Origin: RGIG426 sp045600765
Lineage (GTDB): Bacteria > Bacillota > Clostridia > Oscillospirales > Acutalibacteraceae
Reading direction: 5' to 3'
Assembly: GCA_045600765.1 (NCBI GenBank)
Contig: JAZRYM010000064.1
Coordinates: 1-5,144 of the forward strand
DNA length: 5,144 nt
In this document: positions 1-5,144 of the stretch, in pieces
Layout: every line of letters begins with the position of its first letter
Numbering within the stretch: the stretch's first letter is position 1
Position numbers and translations under genes: made by a program
Notes under the pieces: model-generated
Seen by the model: the letters and a program-made list of their open reading frames with translations, nothing else
The model's database searches: none
What the model was told of the DNA's origin: nothing

Positions 1-273
1 AAGCCGGTGCTGATGGGTATCCGTCCGGAAGACGTCCACGACGAGCCCCGCTACCTCGAATCCATGAAAGAGAACACCTGCTCTGCCGACGTCGAGGTTA
101 CCGAGCTGATGGGTGCGGAGACGTTCCTCTACCTCAACATCGAGGGCCTGAACTTCACCGCGCGCGTGGAGCCGACCTCCACCGCTCACCCGGGCGACAC
201 CATCGACATCGTGCTGGATGCTCCGAAAATCCACCTGTTCGATATCGACAGCGAAACCATCATCTGCAACTAA
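1..273 (+). CDS. Sugar ABC transporter ATP-binding protein, MsmK/UgpC/MalK type (C-terminal fragment)
   Basis: This is the last 90 residues of an ATPase subunit that would energise an ABC importer for oligosaccharides or glycerol-3-phosphate at the inner face of the membrane. The frame is open from base 1, so the start and the whole nucleotide-binding domain (Walker A, signature, Walker B) lie upstream of the window. What remains is the C-terminal OB-fold/TOBE regulatory region: the family hallmark GIRPED at fragment residues 6-11, then the VTELMGAETFLYL strand typical of MsmK/UgpC proteins, and an ending with HLFDIDSE. It stops with a tandem TAA TAG and is followed 9 bases later by a strong terminator, so it is probably the last gene of its transcript. 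Codons are strongly biased to C-ending forms (GAC, ACC, ATC, CTC), more so than in the next genes, which suggests high expression. Substrate specificity cannot be read from this fragment; MsmK, MalK and UgpC are equally possible names. Confidence 0.9.
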   Translation, partial: KPVLMGIRPEDVHDEPRYLESMKENTCSADVEVTELMGAETFLYLNIEGLNFTARVEPTSTAHPGDTIDIVLDAPKIHLFDIDSETIICN

Positions 274-282
274 TAGACATAC

Positions 283-319
283 AAAACCGCCTCTCCCGAT
301 TGGGAGAGGCGGTTTTTTT
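283..319 (+). terminator. Rho-independent terminator after the ABC ATPase gene, possibly bidirectional
   Basis: A perfect 15-bp stem pairs 283-297 with 302-316 around a GATT loop (298-301). Its core is GC-rich (CCGCCTCTCCC) and a run of seven T follows (313-319). It lies directly downstream of the ABC ATPase stop. On the minus strand the same stem ends in four T followed by GT, so it may also end the convergent PqqD/kinase transcript. Confidence 0.93.
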
Positions 320-409
320 GTATGTGCGAAATTCCCACAAAGGGACGTCGAGGGCGCCGTCCCCTACACGCCCGCCGCGGGGTGGGTTCGCCGCCGTGGG
401 TTGGGCGGG
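320..409. other. GC-rich hairpin-forming intergenic segment between convergent genes
   Basis: This non-coding stretch separates the ABC terminator from the kinase stop codon. It contains nested inverted repeats: GGGACG (342-347) with CGTCCC (358-363), CCCGCC (371-376) with GGCGGG (404-409), and inside that GCGG (377-380) with CCGC (391-394). The word TGGGTT occurs at 383-388 and 397-402. No convincing T-run follows the hairpins on either strand, so a plain terminator explains it poorly. On the minus strand the phrase GTAGGGGACGGCGCCC resembles dispersed intergenic repeats I recall from Oscillospiraceae-like genomes. That likeness is from memory and was not tested. Short open frames across it look like chance. 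Confidence 0.45.
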
Positions 410-1144
410 TTACGCCAGCACCGTTTCAAAAGCGAGGGTGGCGGCGGCGGGGTCGCGGTTGCAATACAGCGCATAAAACGCGGTGTTTTGCGCAATCGTT
501 TCGATGGTGGGCAAGAGTTCTTGCAACGCATCCTCCCGTTCGGGGTGGTACGTCTGCTCCAACAAATGGGGTAAAAACGCCGCCGGATTTACGGGATGGA
601 TATGGTTTTCGGGGTGGCGGTACAGCCGACAAATCGCGGTCAGCGGCACCATTTTATTGGTGCCCATATGTTCTTTTCCGTTCCACGGCGTACCGCAAAC
701 GGTCACGGTACCGTCAATAACACGCAAAATCGGTTTGTCGCCGTTAATCACGAAACTGTCCGCAACGTGTTTCAGCCACAAGCGGGTGTGGGTGGTTTTT
801 CCCGTGCCGGACGGCGCGGAAAAGATAACGGCACGATTGCCGACTGCCACGGCGGAACCGTGAAAAATCAGCGCATTGTAGCGCGGGAGCATCTCCGCAA
901 TTTTGCGGTAAACGGCGGTTTTTTCAAGCATTTCAGGCGTGACGGTGCCGATGTTCGTCCCCTCGCGCGCGGCTTGCTGTTCGACACGCAGGCGTTCCCG
1001 CTCTATATCTGCCGTCGAAACGGACACGGAAAAGTCGCTGTCCGCCGACGATACCACAAACGCTTTTGCAAAATCGCGGAAAGAGGCGAGCGGGTGTTCC
1101 ACGCGAACGGTCAAGCCGGCGAGGGCAATTTTTGTTTCAAACAT
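410..1144 (-). CDS. HprK-like P-loop kinase (HPr kinase-related / ScmC-like), partner of the PqqD-like protein
   Basis: This is a 244-residue soluble protein with no signal peptide or membrane segment. Residues 1-90 form a variable N-terminal part. Residues 92-120 carry a FHGSAVAV strand and the Walker A loop APSGTGKTTHT (110-120, K116, T117), the pattern shared by HPr kinase and PEP carboxykinase folds. Residues 132-139 (VINGDKPI) are the expected Walker B-like segment, where relatives I recall read NDDKP. Residues 151-158 (GTPWNGKE) are another block characteristic of this clostridial family. It likely transfers phosphate from ATP to a protein or peptide; HprK homologues in lasso-peptide clusters phosphorylate precursor peptides. 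The target here is unknown. The gene starts 4 nt after the PqqD-like stop, with GAGGA at 1153-1157 inside that gene's end giving an 8-nt spacing, so translation is probably coupled. Classical HPr kinase is unlikely: the protein is short and lacks the usual HprK surroundings. The family call is firm and the function is inference. Confidence 0.82.
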   Translation of the reverse strand: MFETKIALAGLTVRVEHPLASFRDFAKAFVVSSADSDFSVSVSTADIERERLRVEQQAAREGTNIGTVTPEMLEKTAVYRKIAEMLPRYNALIFHGSAVAVGNRAVIFSAPSGTGKTTHTRLWLKHVADSFVINGDKPILRVIDGTVTVCGTPWNGKEHMGTNKMVPLTAICRLYRHPENHIHPVNPAAFLPHLLEQTYHPEREDALQELLPTIETIAQNTAFYALYCNRDPAAATLAFETVLA

Positions 1145-1148
1145 ACGC

Positions 1149-1415
1149 TCAATCCTCGGTCAGCAATTCGTTTTGTTTCAACTTTTCGACAAAGGCAACG
1201 ACTTCGCGGCGAATGGCATTCGGCTCGCCCTCATATTCCGCCGCAACGGCGGCAACGAGCGCATCGACGGTGGTGTCCCGCGTCAGCCGTTCAAGGAGAA
1301 ATTCGCCGGTTTCGTTGACGTTCAGCACACCGCTGAACCGCGCGCCGGCATCCACCGGCACAAAGGTAATTTCGCCGCCGACGGTGATTTTGCGCATCGT
1401 GTATTTGAGTTTCAT
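1149..1415 (-). CDS. PqqD family protein (RRE-like peptide-recognition domain)
   Basis: This small protein of 88 residues has the PqqD winged-helix pattern throughout. Beta strands lie at about residues 8-31 (ITFVPVDAG, then FSGVLNVNETG at 27-37), where NETG is the family hallmark. Helices follow (EFLLERL; VDALVAAVAAEYEG at 50-63), then a final helix AIRREVVAFVEKLKQNELL (67-85). PqqD-like domains bind the leader region of peptides made and modified on ribosomes and present them to a modifying enzyme, so this protein may present a substrate to the adjacent kinase. The start is ATG 1415 (first of KLKYTMRK). A second ATG directly upstream (1418) would add one Met but leaves only about 4 nt to the G-rich ribosome site, against about 7 nt for 1415. 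The frame stays open upstream to 1715, but the promoter at 1453-1481 lies inside that extension, so longer starts are unlikely. It is the first gene of a two-gene operon with the kinase. Confidence 0.83.
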   Translation of the reverse strand: MKLKYTMRKITVGGEITFVPVDAGARFSGVLNVNETGEFLLERLTRDTTVDALVAAVAAEYEGEPNAIRREVVAFVEKLKQNELLTED

Positions 1416-1420
1416 CATCG

Positions 1421-1427
1421 TTCCCCC
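1421..1427 (-). promoter_or_regulatory. Ribosome binding site of the PqqD-like gene
   Basis: The minus strand reads GGGGGAA here, followed by CG and two consecutive ATG codons. It decides the short start: the G-run sits about 7 nt from ATG 1415 and about 4 nt from ATG 1418, which favours the second ATG. Confidence 0.6.
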
Positions 1428-1443
1428 GTTTGCATTCCGTTTT

Positions 1444-1454
1444 CTATCGGATAG
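1444..1454. promoter_or_regulatory. Small dyad at the transcription start of the PqqD-like operon (possible operator)
   Basis: CTATC (1444-1448) and GATAG (1450-1454) form a perfect 5-bp inverted repeat around one base. It overlaps the end of the -10 box and the predicted start point, where a repressor would block transcription. The arms are short and could occur by chance. Confidence 0.25.
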
Positions 1455-1481
1455 TATACCATTTTTTGCGGGAGAAGTAAA
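1453..1481 (-). promoter_or_regulatory. Sigma-70/sigma-A type promoter of the PqqD-like/kinase operon
   Basis: On the minus strand a -35 box TTTACT (1481-1476, four of six consensus bases) and a -10 box TATACT (1458-1453, five of six) are separated by exactly 17 bases. A TG at 1461-1460 makes it an extended -10. The predicted transcript start is near 1446, giving a leader of about 30 bases before the PqqD-like start. Confidence 0.75.
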
Positions 1482-1559
1482 GGTATTCGCGTAAATTTGT
1501 GCGGTTTCGCCATTCATAGGACAACCGCCGCGCCTCATACAGTAGGGTGAGGTGGGATT

Positions 1560-2459
1560 ATGCGGGAGTTTACATGGGTGCCGCCAACGGCGGAAGTTTG
1601 CGCGCGAATGGGACGGGCGCTGTGTGCGCGGCATCCGCGTTTGGAGCGGTTTCCGATTGGGAAAAGCGCGTGTGGGCGGCCGATAGACGGGTTTTTGCTC
1701 GGGAGCGGCGCGCACGTTGTGCTCTTTTTAGCGGGCACACACGGACAAGAGTGGATGACGACGTTGCTCCTTTACCGTTTTATGGCGGACGTGTGCGCCC
1801 ACGTGGAAAGCGGCGATGCCGCGTGTCGGATTGCAATCGGCAAGGCGATGCACGGGCGCAGTTTGCTGTTTGTGCCGGCGTTCAATCCGGACGGCATCGA
1901 AATTGCGCTGTCGGGTAGTAAGTCGGCAGGCGCGTTCGCCGACTCGGTGGCGCGCCTCGGCGGCGACCGACCGGGACTGTGGCAAGCGAATGCGCGCGGC
2001 GTAGACTTAAACCACAATTTCCGTGCGGGATGGGACGCGCTTCACGCGCTTGAACAAGCGCAAGGCATCGTGGCGCCGTCGCCACGGCGCTACGGCGGCA
2101 TTTCGCCCGAAAGCGAGCCGGAGACAGCGGCGGTAGCGGCAGTTTGTCGGCGGGTGCGACCGGCACACGCACTGTCGCTTCATACGCAAGGGGAGGAACT
2201 CTACTGGCGCTACGGCACGCGCACGCCGGAGCGCGCACGGTTTATGGCGGAAGTGCTGGCGAAAGCATCGGGGTATGCGCTGTCCGAACCGCACGGGCTT
2301 GCGGTTGGCGGCGGGTTTAAGGATTGGTTTATCGAGGAATTCGGAAATCCCGCGTTTACGGTAGAGTGCGGAAAGGGAGAAAATCCGTTGCCGCTCGCTG
2401 ATTTTTCGCCGATTTATGCGCAGTTACGGGAGATGTTGTTTTTAGCGGCAATTTTGTAG
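1560..2459 (+). CDS. M14 family zinc metallocarboxypeptidase / gamma-D-glutamyl-diamino acid endopeptidase-like
   Basis: This 299-residue peptidase has the M14 active-site set in order. The first zinc motif HGQEW gives H61 and E64, followed by FNPDGIE (108-114). The substrate-binding segment GVDLNHNFRAGW spans 147-158. The third zinc ligand is H208 in LSLHTQGEELYW, and the general-base glutamate is E269 in FTVECGKGENP. The layout fits the clostridial/bacillar branch related to endopeptidase I (gamma-D-glutamyl-L-diamino acid), which cuts cell-wall peptides. There is no signal peptide or membrane segment, so it would act in the cytoplasm, for example in muropeptide turnover or sporulation; this role is inferred. 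The usual Asn-Arg of carboxypeptidase A appears as Asn-His (N151-H152). ATG 1560 is preceded by GAGGTG at 1549-1554 with 5-nt spacing. The gene is divergent from the PqqD-like operon and shares a 141-base intergenic region with it. No terminator follows, so some transcripts may read into the transketolase operon. Confidence 0.88.
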   Translation: MREFTWVPPTAEVCARMGRALCARHPRLERFPIGKSACGRPIDGFLLGSGAHVVLFLAGTHGQEWMTTLLLYRFMADVCAHVESGDAACRIAIGKAMHGRSLLFVPAFNPDGIEIALSGSKSAGAFADSVARLGGDRPGLWQANARGVDLNHNFRAGWDALHALEQAQGIVAPSPRRYGGISPESEPETAAVAAVCRRVRPAHALSLHTQGEELYWRYGTRTPERARFMAEVLAKASGYALSEPHGLAVGGGFKDWFIEEFGNPAFTVECGKGENPLPLADFSPIYAQLREMLFLAAIL

Positions 2460-2513
2460 AAAAATTTTCAAAAAATGCGAAAAAATTTCAAAAAGATATA
2501 GGAAAATCGAAAA
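2460..2513 (+). promoter_or_regulatory. Phased A-tracts upstream of the transketolase promoter (UP-element / curved DNA)
   Basis: This segment is almost all A and T in an otherwise GC-rich window. Runs of four or more A begin at 2460, 2470, 2480 and 2490, then at 2503 and 2510, so the first four are spaced exactly one helical turn apart. Against a predicted start near 2534 they cover about -74 to -21, including the -60 to -40 zone where UP elements bind the RNA polymerase alpha subunit. No GC-rich hairpin is present, so it is not a terminator for the upstream peptidase. Confidence 0.5.
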
Positions 2514-2518
2514 CAATG

Positions 2519-2527
2519 TGGTATACT
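2519..2527 (+). promoter_or_regulatory. Extended -10 promoter of the transketolase operon
   Basis: TG (2519-2520), one base, then TATACT (2522-2527) forms a good extended -10. No recognisable -35 box lies 16-18 bases upstream (the bases there read TAGGAA). Such promoters often rely on the extended -10 plus upstream A/T-rich contacts, which are present here. The start is predicted near 2534, leaving a leader of about 37 bases with no room for a riboswitch. Confidence 0.65.
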
Positions 2528-2570
2528 GATGATGTTATCTATCGTTGTCGTATAAAAGGAGTCAGAAGTC

Positions 2571-3416
2571 ATGCAATCGTCATTGAAAAAGCAACTTGCC
2601 GTCGATGCCGCACACATTCGCTTGGACATCATCGAGGGCACGTTCCACGCCAAAAGCGGTCATCCCGGCGGCTCGCTGTCCATCACCGATACCCTCGCGT
2701 ATCTGTATCGCTGTGTGCTTCGTGTTGACCCGAAAAACCCCAAATGGGCGGATCGTGACCGCCTTGTGCTCTCCAAAGGGCACACCGCGCCCGCGCTGTA
2801 CGGTGCGCTGACGTTGCACGGTTTCTTCCCGAAAAGTGAAATTGCCCGCTTGCGCAAGCCGGACAGTTTTTTGCAGGGTCACCCCGATATGCAAAAAACG
2901 CCGGGTGTCGATATGTCCACCGGCTCGCTCGGTCAGGGTGTTTCCACCGCGGCGGGTATGGCGCTCGCCGGAAAATTGGACGGCAAGGACTACCACGTGT
3001 ATGCCATTCTCGGTGACGGCGAGATTGAGGAAGGCCAAGTTTGGGAAACGGCGATGTTCGCCGCCGCCAAAAAGTTGGACAACCTCACCTTGTTTATCGA
3101 CAACAACGACCTGCAAATCGACGGATGCTTGGAGGAAGTGAATTCCCCCTACCCGATTAAAGAAAAATTTGAGGCGTTCGGGTTTACGGTGTTTGAAGCG
3201 AACGGCCACGATTTTGATTCGTTGGACAAAGCGGTGACTGCCGCGCGCGCCGTCACCGGCAAACCCACTGCCATCATCCTGAAAACGGTGAAAGGCAAAG
3301 GGGTTTCCTTTATGGAAAATCAGGTGGGTTGGCACGGAAAAGCCACCAACGCCGAAGAATACGAATTGGCAATGGCAGAATTGAACGCGACGCTCGCCGC
3401 GTGTGAGGAGGCGTAA
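2571..3416 (+). CDS. Transketolase, N-terminal (thiamine diphosphate-binding) subunit
   Basis: This 281-residue protein is the first half of a split transketolase, the cytosolic enzyme that moves two-carbon ketol units between sugar phosphates in the non-oxidative pentose phosphate pathway. Visible motifs are SGHPGGSLS (29-37, H31), LSKGH (67-71), the GHP at 103-105, STGSLGQG (116-123), and the thiamine diphosphate/Mg motif starting GDGE (148-151) and ending IDNND (176-180). QIDG follows at 182-185 and GKGVSFMENQVGWHG at 242-256. These are the cofactor and substrate histidines of the family. The length is usual for the stand-alone N-terminal subunit found in many Firmicutes and archaea. ATG 2571 has AAGGAG at 2556-2561 with 9-nt spacing. 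The partner subunit starts 2 nt after the stop, so the two are made together. I see no missing motif or frameshift. Confidence 0.96.
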   Translation: MQSSLKKQLAVDAAHIRLDIIEGTFHAKSGHPGGSLSITDTLAYLYRCVLRVDPKNPKWADRDRLVLSKGHTAPALYGALTLHGFFPKSEIARLRKPDSFLQGHPDMQKTPGVDMSTGSLGQGVSTAAGMALAGKLDGKDYHVYAILGDGEIEEGQVWETAMFAAAKKLDNLTLFIDNNDLQIDGCLEEVNSPYPIKEKFEAFGFTVFEANGHDFDSLDKAVTAARAVTGKPTAIILKTVKGKGVSFMENQVGWHGKATNAEEYELAMAELNATLAACEEA

Positions 3417-3418
3417 TC

Positions 3419-4369
3419 ATGGCAGATGTGATGAAAAAAGCCACCCGCGAAGGCTACGGCGACGCGCTGGTGGAACTCGGAAAAGAGCACGACGACATCG
3501 TCGTGATGGACGCCGACTTAGCGGGTGCCACCCGCACCGGCACCTTCAAAAAAGCCTTCCCCGACCGGTTCTTTAACGCCGGTATCGCCGAGGCGAATAT
3601 GACCGGCGTGGCGGCGGGTCTCGCCTCGTGCGGAAAAACGGTGTTCATCTCCTCGTTTGCGATGTTTGCAACCGGCCGCGCGTATGAGCAAATCCGCAAC
3701 TCGGTGGCGTATCCCCGCCTGAACGTCAAAGTGGCGGCGAGCCACGGCGGCATCTCCGTCGGCGGGGACGGCGCAACCCACCAATGCATTGAAGACCTCG
3801 GTTTGATGCGCGGCATTCCCGGTATGGCGGTCTTAAACCCCGCCGACTACTACGAGGCAAAAAAAGCGGTGAAAGCCGCTTATGAATGGGACGGGCCCGT
3901 GTACCTGCGGTTTGGCCGCTTGGCGGTGCCGGTCGTGTTCGACGAGGATTGTCCGTTTGAAATCGGCAAGGGTGTTGAGCTGAAAGGCGGTACCGACGTG
4001 ACCGTGATTGCCACCGGCCTTATGGTGAAAGAAGCTCTGGAAGCGTACGATATGCTTAAAGCGGAGGGCATCTCCGCCCGCATTATCAATATGGCGACCA
4101 TCAAACCGATTGACCGCGACATCATCGAAAAAGCCGCGCGCGAGACGGGCGCTATCGTGACTGCCGAGGAACATAGCATCCTGAACGGTCTCGGAAGCGC
4201 CGTCGCCGAAGTGGTGGCGGAAACGGTGCCCGTGCCGGTGGTGCGCGTGGGCGTGACCGACGTGTTCGGCAAATCCGGCCCGGCGACAGACTTGCTCAAA
4301 GAGTTTGGGTTGTCGGCGGAAAACATCGTGAAACACGTAAAACTCGCCCTCGAAAAGAAAGCCAACTAA
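3419..4369 (+). CDS. Transketolase, C-terminal (pyrimidine-binding) subunit
   Basis: This 316-residue protein completes the transketolase begun by the upstream gene. Residues 10-165 are the pyrimidine-binding domain: DADLAGATRTGTF (31-43), then FFNAGIAEANMTG (51-63), whose E58 is the glutamate that activates the thiamine ring, SSFAMFATGRAYEQIR (78-93), and the SHGGISVGGDGATHQ loop (108-122). From about residue 190 the transketolase C-terminal domain follows (VTVIATG, then INMATIKPID at 223-232 and TAEEHSILNGLGSAVAEV at 248-265, ending with GVTDVFGKSGP). The active site forms between this subunit and the N-terminal one. Its ribosome site GAGGAG (3405-3410, 8-nt spacing) lies within the last codons of the upstream gene, consistent with translational coupling and equal amounts of both subunits. 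The stop is followed 9 bases later by a terminator. The two subunits together (597 residues) are somewhat shorter than the roughly 660 of single-chain enzymes, as is usual for the split form. Confidence 0.96.
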   Translation: MADVMKKATREGYGDALVELGKEHDDIVVMDADLAGATRTGTFKKAFPDRFFNAGIAEANMTGVAAGLASCGKTVFISSFAMFATGRAYEQIRNSVAYPRLNVKVAASHGGISVGGDGATHQCIEDLGLMRGIPGMAVLNPADYYEAKKAVKAAYEWDGPVYLRFGRLAVPVVFDEDCPFEIGKGVELKGGTDVTVIATGLMVKEALEAYDMLKAEGISARIINMATIKPIDRDIIEKAARETGAIVTAEEHSILNGLGSAVAEVVAETVPVPVVRVGVTDVFGKSGPATDLLKEFGLSAENIVKHVKLALEKKAN

Positions 4370-4378
4370 CCAAAAAGG

Positions 4379-4413
4379 AAATCCCGTTCCGCATTCGCGG
4401 AACGGGATTTTTT
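4379..4413 (+). terminator. Rho-independent terminator of the transketolase operon
   Basis: A perfect 14-bp stem pairs 4379-4392 with 4397-4410 around an ATTC loop. The core is CCCGTTCCGC and the stem runs into six T (4408-4413). On the minus strand the stem is followed by TTTCCTTTTT, so it may also stop transcripts of the convergent sirtuin gene. Confidence 0.93.
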
Positions 4414-4426
4414 CGTCTGTTTTCGG

Positions 4427-5144
4427 TTAGGCGTGCAGCGCGGCATCCACCGCCGTCAGCACCGCGCCGATGCTGTCCCGAAACACAAGGGATGCGCGCG
4501 TGTCATACGGCGTTTCGCCTTTGTTGATAAGCACAATATCGCGCCCGCGGTAATACCGCAAAAAGGATGCGGCAGGATACACGGCAAGCGACGTTCCGCC
4601 GATAATGAGCAGGTCGGCGCGCTCAATCGCATTCACCGCGCCCGCCACCGTCGCTTCGTCAAGTCCCTCCTCATACAGCACGACGTTCGGGTGAACAAGC
4701 CCGCCGCACGACGCGCACCGCGGCACCCCCCCCGCCAGCGCTTTGCCCACCTCGGTCGGGAACTCCCGCCCGCAACGGTCACAATGGTGCCGATACACCG
4801 TGCCGTGCAGTTCAAATACGGTTTTAGAGCCTGCCGCTTGGTGTAGCCCGTCGATGTTTTGGGTCACCACAGCAGAAAGTCGCCCTTCGCGCTCCCACTT
4901 GGCAAGCGTGTTGTGCGCCGCATTCGGCGCGGCGGTTTGGCTCAAAAAATATTCGTGATAAAACTCGTAAAATGTCTCGGGATGGCGTTCAAAAAAGGTG
5001 TGCGACAAAATCGTTTCCGGCGACACGCCGTATTTGTTCGTCACGTTGTATAATCCGTCCTCACTGCGGTAATCTTTCAGTCCGCTTTCGGTGGATACGC
5101 CCGCGCCGCCGAAAAACACGGCGGATTTGGCGTTTTGTAAAAGC
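4427..5144 (-). CDS. Sir2-family NAD-dependent protein deacylase (sirtuin, CobB/SrtN-like), N-terminus outside window
   Basis: This enzyme removes acyl groups from protein lysines using NAD, in the cytoplasm. Visible are 238 residues, open to the window edge. The GTG at 5119 could be read as a start but encodes the internal valine of AVFFGGAGVST. The residues before it (LLQNAKSA) fit the usual sirtuin N-terminal helix, so the real start is beyond base 5144. Motifs in fragment numbering are: NAD loop GGAGVSTESG (12-21), TQNIDGLH (94-101), catalytic H113 in ELHGT, a zinc ribbon with C121-x2-C124 and C143-x2-C146, GGTSLAVYPA (182-191), and INKGETPYD (206-214). The motif after the NAD loop reads GLKDYRS (21-27), where most sirtuins have GIPDFRS. 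A run of eight G (4726-4733 on the plus strand as C) lies in the coding frame just before the second cysteine pair, and the frame is intact across it. It converges on the transketolase operon. The exact acyl preference is not readable. Confidence 0.94.
   Translation of the reverse strand, partial: LLQNAKSAVFFGGAGVSTESGLKDYRSEDGLYNVTNKYGVSPETILSHTFFERHPETFYEFYHEYFLSQTAAPNAAHNTLAKWEREGRLSAVVTQNIDGLHQAAGSKTVFELHGTVYRHHCDRCGREFPTEVGKALAGGVPRCASCGGLVHPNVVLYEEGLDEATVAGAVNAIERADLLIIGGTSLAVYPAASFLRYYRGRDIVLINKGETPYDTRASLVFRDSIGAVLTAVDAALHA

Noticed and set aside
342..363. CRISPR or attachment-site repeat
   Set aside because: Only a single hairpin is seen, with no regularly spaced repeats, integrase or cas gene.
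596..1318. 240-residue plus-strand open frame opposite the kinase and PqqD-like genes
   Set aside because: It lies antisense to two genes with clear family motifs, has low-complexity Arg/Gly/His-rich content and shows no recognisable domain.
1149..1715. Longer 188-residue version of the PqqD-like protein
   Set aside because: The extension crosses a good promoter at 1453-1481 and overlaps the start of the divergent peptidase gene. Its sequence is Arg/Pro-rich with no family likeness, and the PqqD domain is complete from ATG 1415.
2460..2513. Terminator for the M14 peptidase gene
   Set aside because: The A/T-rich stretch has no GC-rich stem; only weak A/T self-pairing is possible.
2528..2570. 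Thiamine diphosphate (TPP) riboswitch ahead of transketolase
   Set aside because: The predicted leader is only about 37 bases, too short for the known riboswitch, and no conserved TPP-box sequence is present.
2580..3335. 251-residue minus-strand open frame opposite the transketolase N-terminal gene
   Set aside because: It is the antisense shadow of a firmly identified enzyme, rich in Arg, His, Val and Phe, with no family motif.
4427..5119. Complete sirtuin starting at GTG 5119
   Set aside because: This start would remove the conserved first strand and helix residues. The frame stays open to the window edge with sirtuin-like sequence, so the gene is cut by the window.

Overview
The window looks like chromosomal DNA of a moderately GC-rich, Gram-positive anaerobe, most likely a gut-type member of the Clostridia (Oscillospiraceae-like). 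The evidence is the strong purine-rich Shine-Dalgarno sites, a transketolase split into two genes, a MsmK/UgpC-type sugar ABC ATPase tail, and a PqqD-like protein paired with an HprK-like kinase. This placement is inferred from gene content; there is no rRNA or other phylogenetic marker.

Layout: (1) 1-273 (+) is the C-terminal end of a sugar ABC transporter ATPase, closed by a strong terminator. (2) 410-1415 (-) is a two-gene operon, a PqqD-like peptide-recognition protein followed 4 nt later by a P-loop HprK-like kinase, with a good extended -10 promoter at 1453-1481. It converges on the ABC gene, and the terminator between them can probably act in both directions. (3) 1560-2459 (+) is a cytoplasmic-looking M14 zinc carboxypeptidase/endopeptidase, divergent from the PqqD operon. 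(4) 2571-4369 (+) is the split transketolase operon (N-terminal then C-terminal subunit, 2 nt apart), behind an extended -10 promoter with A-tracts phased at about 10 bp upstream, and ended by a second strong terminator. (5) 4427-5144 (-) is a Sir2-family NAD-dependent deacylase whose N-terminus lies outside the window.

The transketolase subunits together form one enzyme of the non-oxidative pentose phosphate pathway, and the ABC ATPase would energise sugar uptake. The PqqD-like/kinase pair is the least understood part. It resembles the recognition-plus-kinase parts of peptide-modification (RiPP) systems, but no precursor peptide, radical SAM enzyme or exporter is visible. No mobile element, CRISPR array, tRNA or rRNA was seen. 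No stretch longer than about 140 bases lacks a gene. Most of the window is ordinary housekeeping DNA; I do not see clear proof of a new system.
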